A stretch of 64,000 bases of DNA from Siderastrea siderea (taxonomy: Eukaryota; Cnidaria; Anthozoa; Scleractinia; Rhizangiidae): NCBI GenBank assembly GCA_964030785.1, contig OZ034967.1, positions 72,729,613 to 72,793,612 of the forward strand, given 5' to 3'. The position numbers and the translations under genes were made by a program. Shown here in pieces: positions 61,626-64,000 of this stretch. The notes below the pieces were generated by a model. The model saw nothing but the letters and a program-made list of their open reading frames with translations. It ran no database searches and was not told where the DNA came from. How positions within the stretch are numbered: the stretch's first letter is position 1; each line of letters starts with the position of its first letter.

Positions 61626-62203
61626 TCAGACTTGAAGTGCGCGGATAAGACACGCCAAAACAAAGCGAATCTGGTTGTACGAGAAGCTAGGGCAAGATTG
61701 CTTCACTTCATTAAGGCGAGTTTTTTGAAGTAGCTCCTCTTGTATCAGCACAAAATGATCCTCATTAACCGCAAGTAAATCCCCCAGCCTTACGTGATCG
61801 ACCGCCTTTCCTGCACACATGGTGTCAATTAAATAAACTTCAACAGTCGGTGTTTTAACGCCAAGGTAACTCGCGATTTGAACAACGTCCATCCCGCTGC
61901 CAAATGCGTGGACTGCCCGAAGTTTCTGGTTTGTAACAGAAATTTTGCCATACAGTTTCAGGAGATGTTGTTTCTGCAAGTGGAATTTTAGGTGAGTTTC
62001 AGTACTTGGAAATATTTGAAGTGAACACACAGGTCGAAAATCGAACACAAGGTTTGAGGCAACGCGGGAAGCAAAGTGGCGAAATTCAGACTGAGATGAG
62101 ATGATATATAAACAAAAACTCCACTCACGTTTAGGAATCTTCGCTTTCCCGTTGAATCCGGTGACAGACTTGAAGCAGAAGACATAATAGGGAGTTGTGA
62201 CAA
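61626..62203 (-). CDS. Small protein with WRN/RecQ-type helix-turn-helix (HTH_40-like), inside the transposon
   Basis: Proposed exons 62129-62203 (25 codons) and 61626-61973 (115 codons and TAG), joined in phase 0 at GTGAGT and TTGCAG, giving 140 residues. The second exon reads MDVVQIASYLGVKTPTVEVY, then an acidic DHVRLGDLL and a later SFSYNQIRFVLACLI. This resembles the C-terminal helix-turn-helix that follows RecQ helicases, notably WRN (SLESISETRMLPLSTVASHL and a trailing helical tract). No helicase domain is present. It lies at the right end of the element, in the same orientation as the transposase gene. It may be a remnant of a longer helicase gene or a genuine accessory DNA-binding protein. 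An alternative reads the whole region as one unspliced 216-codon frame. Confidence 0.5.
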
Positions 62204-62579
62204 ACCGTGATCGAACTCGTGATGGCAGCCAGGCTATTCCAAAACTGAGAACGCTACAAGTGAGCTCGCAAGGCATAATGGGATTTTTGTCCGCTGATCA
62301 TAAATATTGCTCGATGTCCTAGCGGATTTCGTCTTAAATTTTATTCTCTGTTATTCAGAATGTATTATTTTCACACATTTTGTAACAACATAAATTAGAA
62401 AGGAAGGCTAGAAAACATCTAAATCGGGCAAAATAAAGAAAGGAACTATCAACACTGTTTATATGAATTTCAAATAAGCAGAAAAGTTTACCGCATCTCA
62501 GGCTAAAGGGCCAAAATTGGAACTACTTTACTGACTTAATAAGAAGGCCAAAAATAGGAACCCATCCAGCAGCCCATAC

Positions 62580-62805
62580 CTGTATGCTGTATATGCAGTA
62601 GTAATCCCCCTGCCCCCAAAACCCTGAGGAAGATGTATTCTAGGTTTCTCAGCTTGACTTAAAATGTATGTGAAGAACTTTTCCCCACTGCTATAATGTG
62701 CTGCAAACATTTCAACATTTGTCTGGAGGTTATTTCCAACCACAATTGGGATTTCTAAGTTGGGACACTGGCAAATTTTTTGCATGGTCATTGTCCGATT
62801 ACCAA
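62580..62805 (-). CDS. Probable internal exon of an unidentified gene
   Basis: Bounded by an AACAG acceptor (62806) and a CAG/GTATGGG donor (62579); 226 nt, entering and leaving in compatible phases, with no stop. It reads CQCPNLEIPIVVGNNLQ and then FAAHYSSGEKFFTYILSQ, which looks like real folded protein rather than repeat. I do not recognise the family. The gene would continue to the right outside the window (5' side). Its next downstream exon would lie across the TTAA transposon, 247 bases away, or was missed. Confidence 0.4.
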
Positions 62806-63479
62806 CTGTTATTTGAAACTTTGCCAGTGGGGAGTAAAAAATAAAAACATTGTCATTGACAAAAAGATATAAAATAAAGTACGTAACATAATTATATGAA
62901 GACGGAATAATACAGATTAATTTATTATTTTTATTTTGTTCTGTAGCTGATGTGTATCACCCACTGTCATGGTTCTTGAAGAGTGTAGATAATGACCGTT
63001 TGGTTTACTTTTGATAGTAACATTAATAATCATTGTTATATAGAATTAAAAAATGAATGTCCAGTTTCAATAAACATCTTCTGCAAAGTATGTGCTTAAC
63101 TTTCTATAAAATAATTACCCCAAGTCCCCCAAGTATGACAATTTCAATGGGCTGCAATTTTATTGATCACGATTGGTGAAACCAGTGTAGTCAGTTGTAA
63201 TAAATGTTTCTTTTTTGTGTGGTAAACATTCCGACAGGGGGGGGGGGGGGTGGGGCACTTGAAGGGAAGTTTGGGTGGGGGGTGTGCTGCCAAGGCCTTC
63301 AAACCCTGACCTTCTTTAAGGCAAAATCCATTCATTTTGCTACCCTGTTAAAGACAAGAGGCCTTCTTTTGTCACCAGAAAAAAATTTATTTCAGAAAGT
63401 ATTTGTTTAAGTAAATGACATCGTAGAATTAGATTTAAAAAATTGTTGGCACCACACATGTAGACCGCTCACTGCCAAT

Positions 63480-63535
63480 GTTCACACCCTGTTCAACGCT
63501 TTCAGTCCAGAAATACATACATACATACATACATA
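63480..63535. repeat. ACAT microsatellite and flank
   Basis: Five CATA units at about 63514-63535. Confidence 0.6.
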
Positions 63536-63588
63536 AACTTTATTTTTTCTCGCTAAATAGTGCTAAATAGTGAAATTGTATACCCTGT

Positions 63589-63796
63589 TTAACCCTTTAA
63601 GCCCCAACTTCATTATACAAATTCTCCTTACTGGTCTCCATAGATTTTACTGATTACTAATTGGGAGAACCTGTTTAAAGACCAAGACAGTTCATGTTTG
63701 GTGATCATTTGCCAAATTCTTATGACCTGTATGTGTTATAATACACTGATATGATGAAAAATTTGATGCTGATCATTATTGGGGCTTAAAAGGTTA
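63589..63796. mobile_element. MITE with TTAACCC ends, copy 2
   Basis: Ends TTAACCCTTTAAGCCCCAA and complement of TTGGGGCTTAAAAGGTTA. Shares GTGATCATTTGCC and TCTTATGACCTGTATGT with copy 1 at 11735-11952. The region 62806-63588 between the putative exon and this MITE is AT-rich with a G-run (63238-63290) and no recognised gene. Confidence 0.6.
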
Positions 63797-64000
63797 GACA
63801 CAAGACCCTGAAACCATACCCTGTTAAGTGACACAATAAGGGAGTGCCTCCTCCCCCCAGAAAACATTATATTTCAATAATACAATTCAAATTCATGTAG
63901 GTTATAAAGCTTTGAAGGTATCAGACATTCTTAAAAGTATGACCAAACATTGTCATCCAAAACATCCAGTGATCTTGAATACTGGCTGCCAGAACAGCAA

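Larger units (their letters stand above)
54857..62333. mobile_element. 7.5-kb TTAA-flanked DNA transposon with transposase-like and helix-turn-helix genes
   Basis: The ends are inverted: GACGAAATCCGCT at 54857-54869 and its exact complement at 62321-62333, each abutted by TTAA (54853-54856 and 62334-62337). A second inverted pair lies just inside: GGACAAAAATCCCATAATGC at 54889-54908 against 62273-62292, 19 of 20 matching. Between them are a two-exon transposase-like gene, a small helix-turn-helix gene and a short plus-strand exon. TTAA target sites are known for piggyBac and Kolobok elements; the protein does not look like piggyBac. The open frames suggest a young or intact copy. Superfamily placement is inference. 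Confidence 0.8.

Overview
The window is nuclear DNA of an animal, most likely an anthozoan cnidarian (stony coral or sea anemone). It is AT-rich, its genes are split by canonical GT-AG introns, and it is dense in SINEs, MITE-like inverted-repeat elements, Penelope-like fragments and C/G-rich repeats. I recognised the genes from their reading frames and from remembered family sequences; no database search was possible.

Layout, left to right. 1-2.58 kb: a large inverted repeat carrying a nested palindromic, tRNA-containing insertion. 2.58-34.58 kb (minus strand): one complete 36-exon gene that I could splice throughout with consistent phases. It encodes a 2,274-residue URB1 (nucleolar pre-ribosomal-associated protein 1), almost the same length as human URB1. 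Its introns hold a long-TIR foldback element, a TTAA-flanked MITE, a 920-bp element with TTA target duplications, a SINE interrupted by a MITE, a full tRNA-derived SINE with an ATT tail, and minisatellites. 34.6-38.8 kb: the URB1 promoter, then MITEs, C-rich repeats and a second TTA-flanked element. 38.8-42.3 kb (minus): a complete six-exon gene for a 217-residue DUF1349/REE1-like concanavalin A-fold protein. 42.4-54.8 kb: repeat-rich intergenic DNA with a LINE 3' fragment, tandem repeats, a pogo-like TIR element, Penelope GIY-YIG fragments, about 1-kb tandem duplications and a tRNA-like sequence.

54,857-62,333: the most interesting object, a 7,477-bp DNA transposon with TTAA target sites and inverted ends. 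It carries a two-exon 954-residue DDE-type transposase-like protein with N-terminal Cys clusters, a C2HC finger and a C-terminal homeodomain-like segment. It also carries a small gene with a WRN/RecQ-type helix-turn-helix and a short plus-strand first exon. A further TTAA-flanked element is nested in the transposase intron. 62.4-64 kb: a probable exon of an unidentified minus-strand gene, and another MITE.

The two host genes are unrelated in function: URB1 acts in 60S ribosome biogenesis and the DUF1349 protein has no established animal role. Everything else is mostly transposon sediment.
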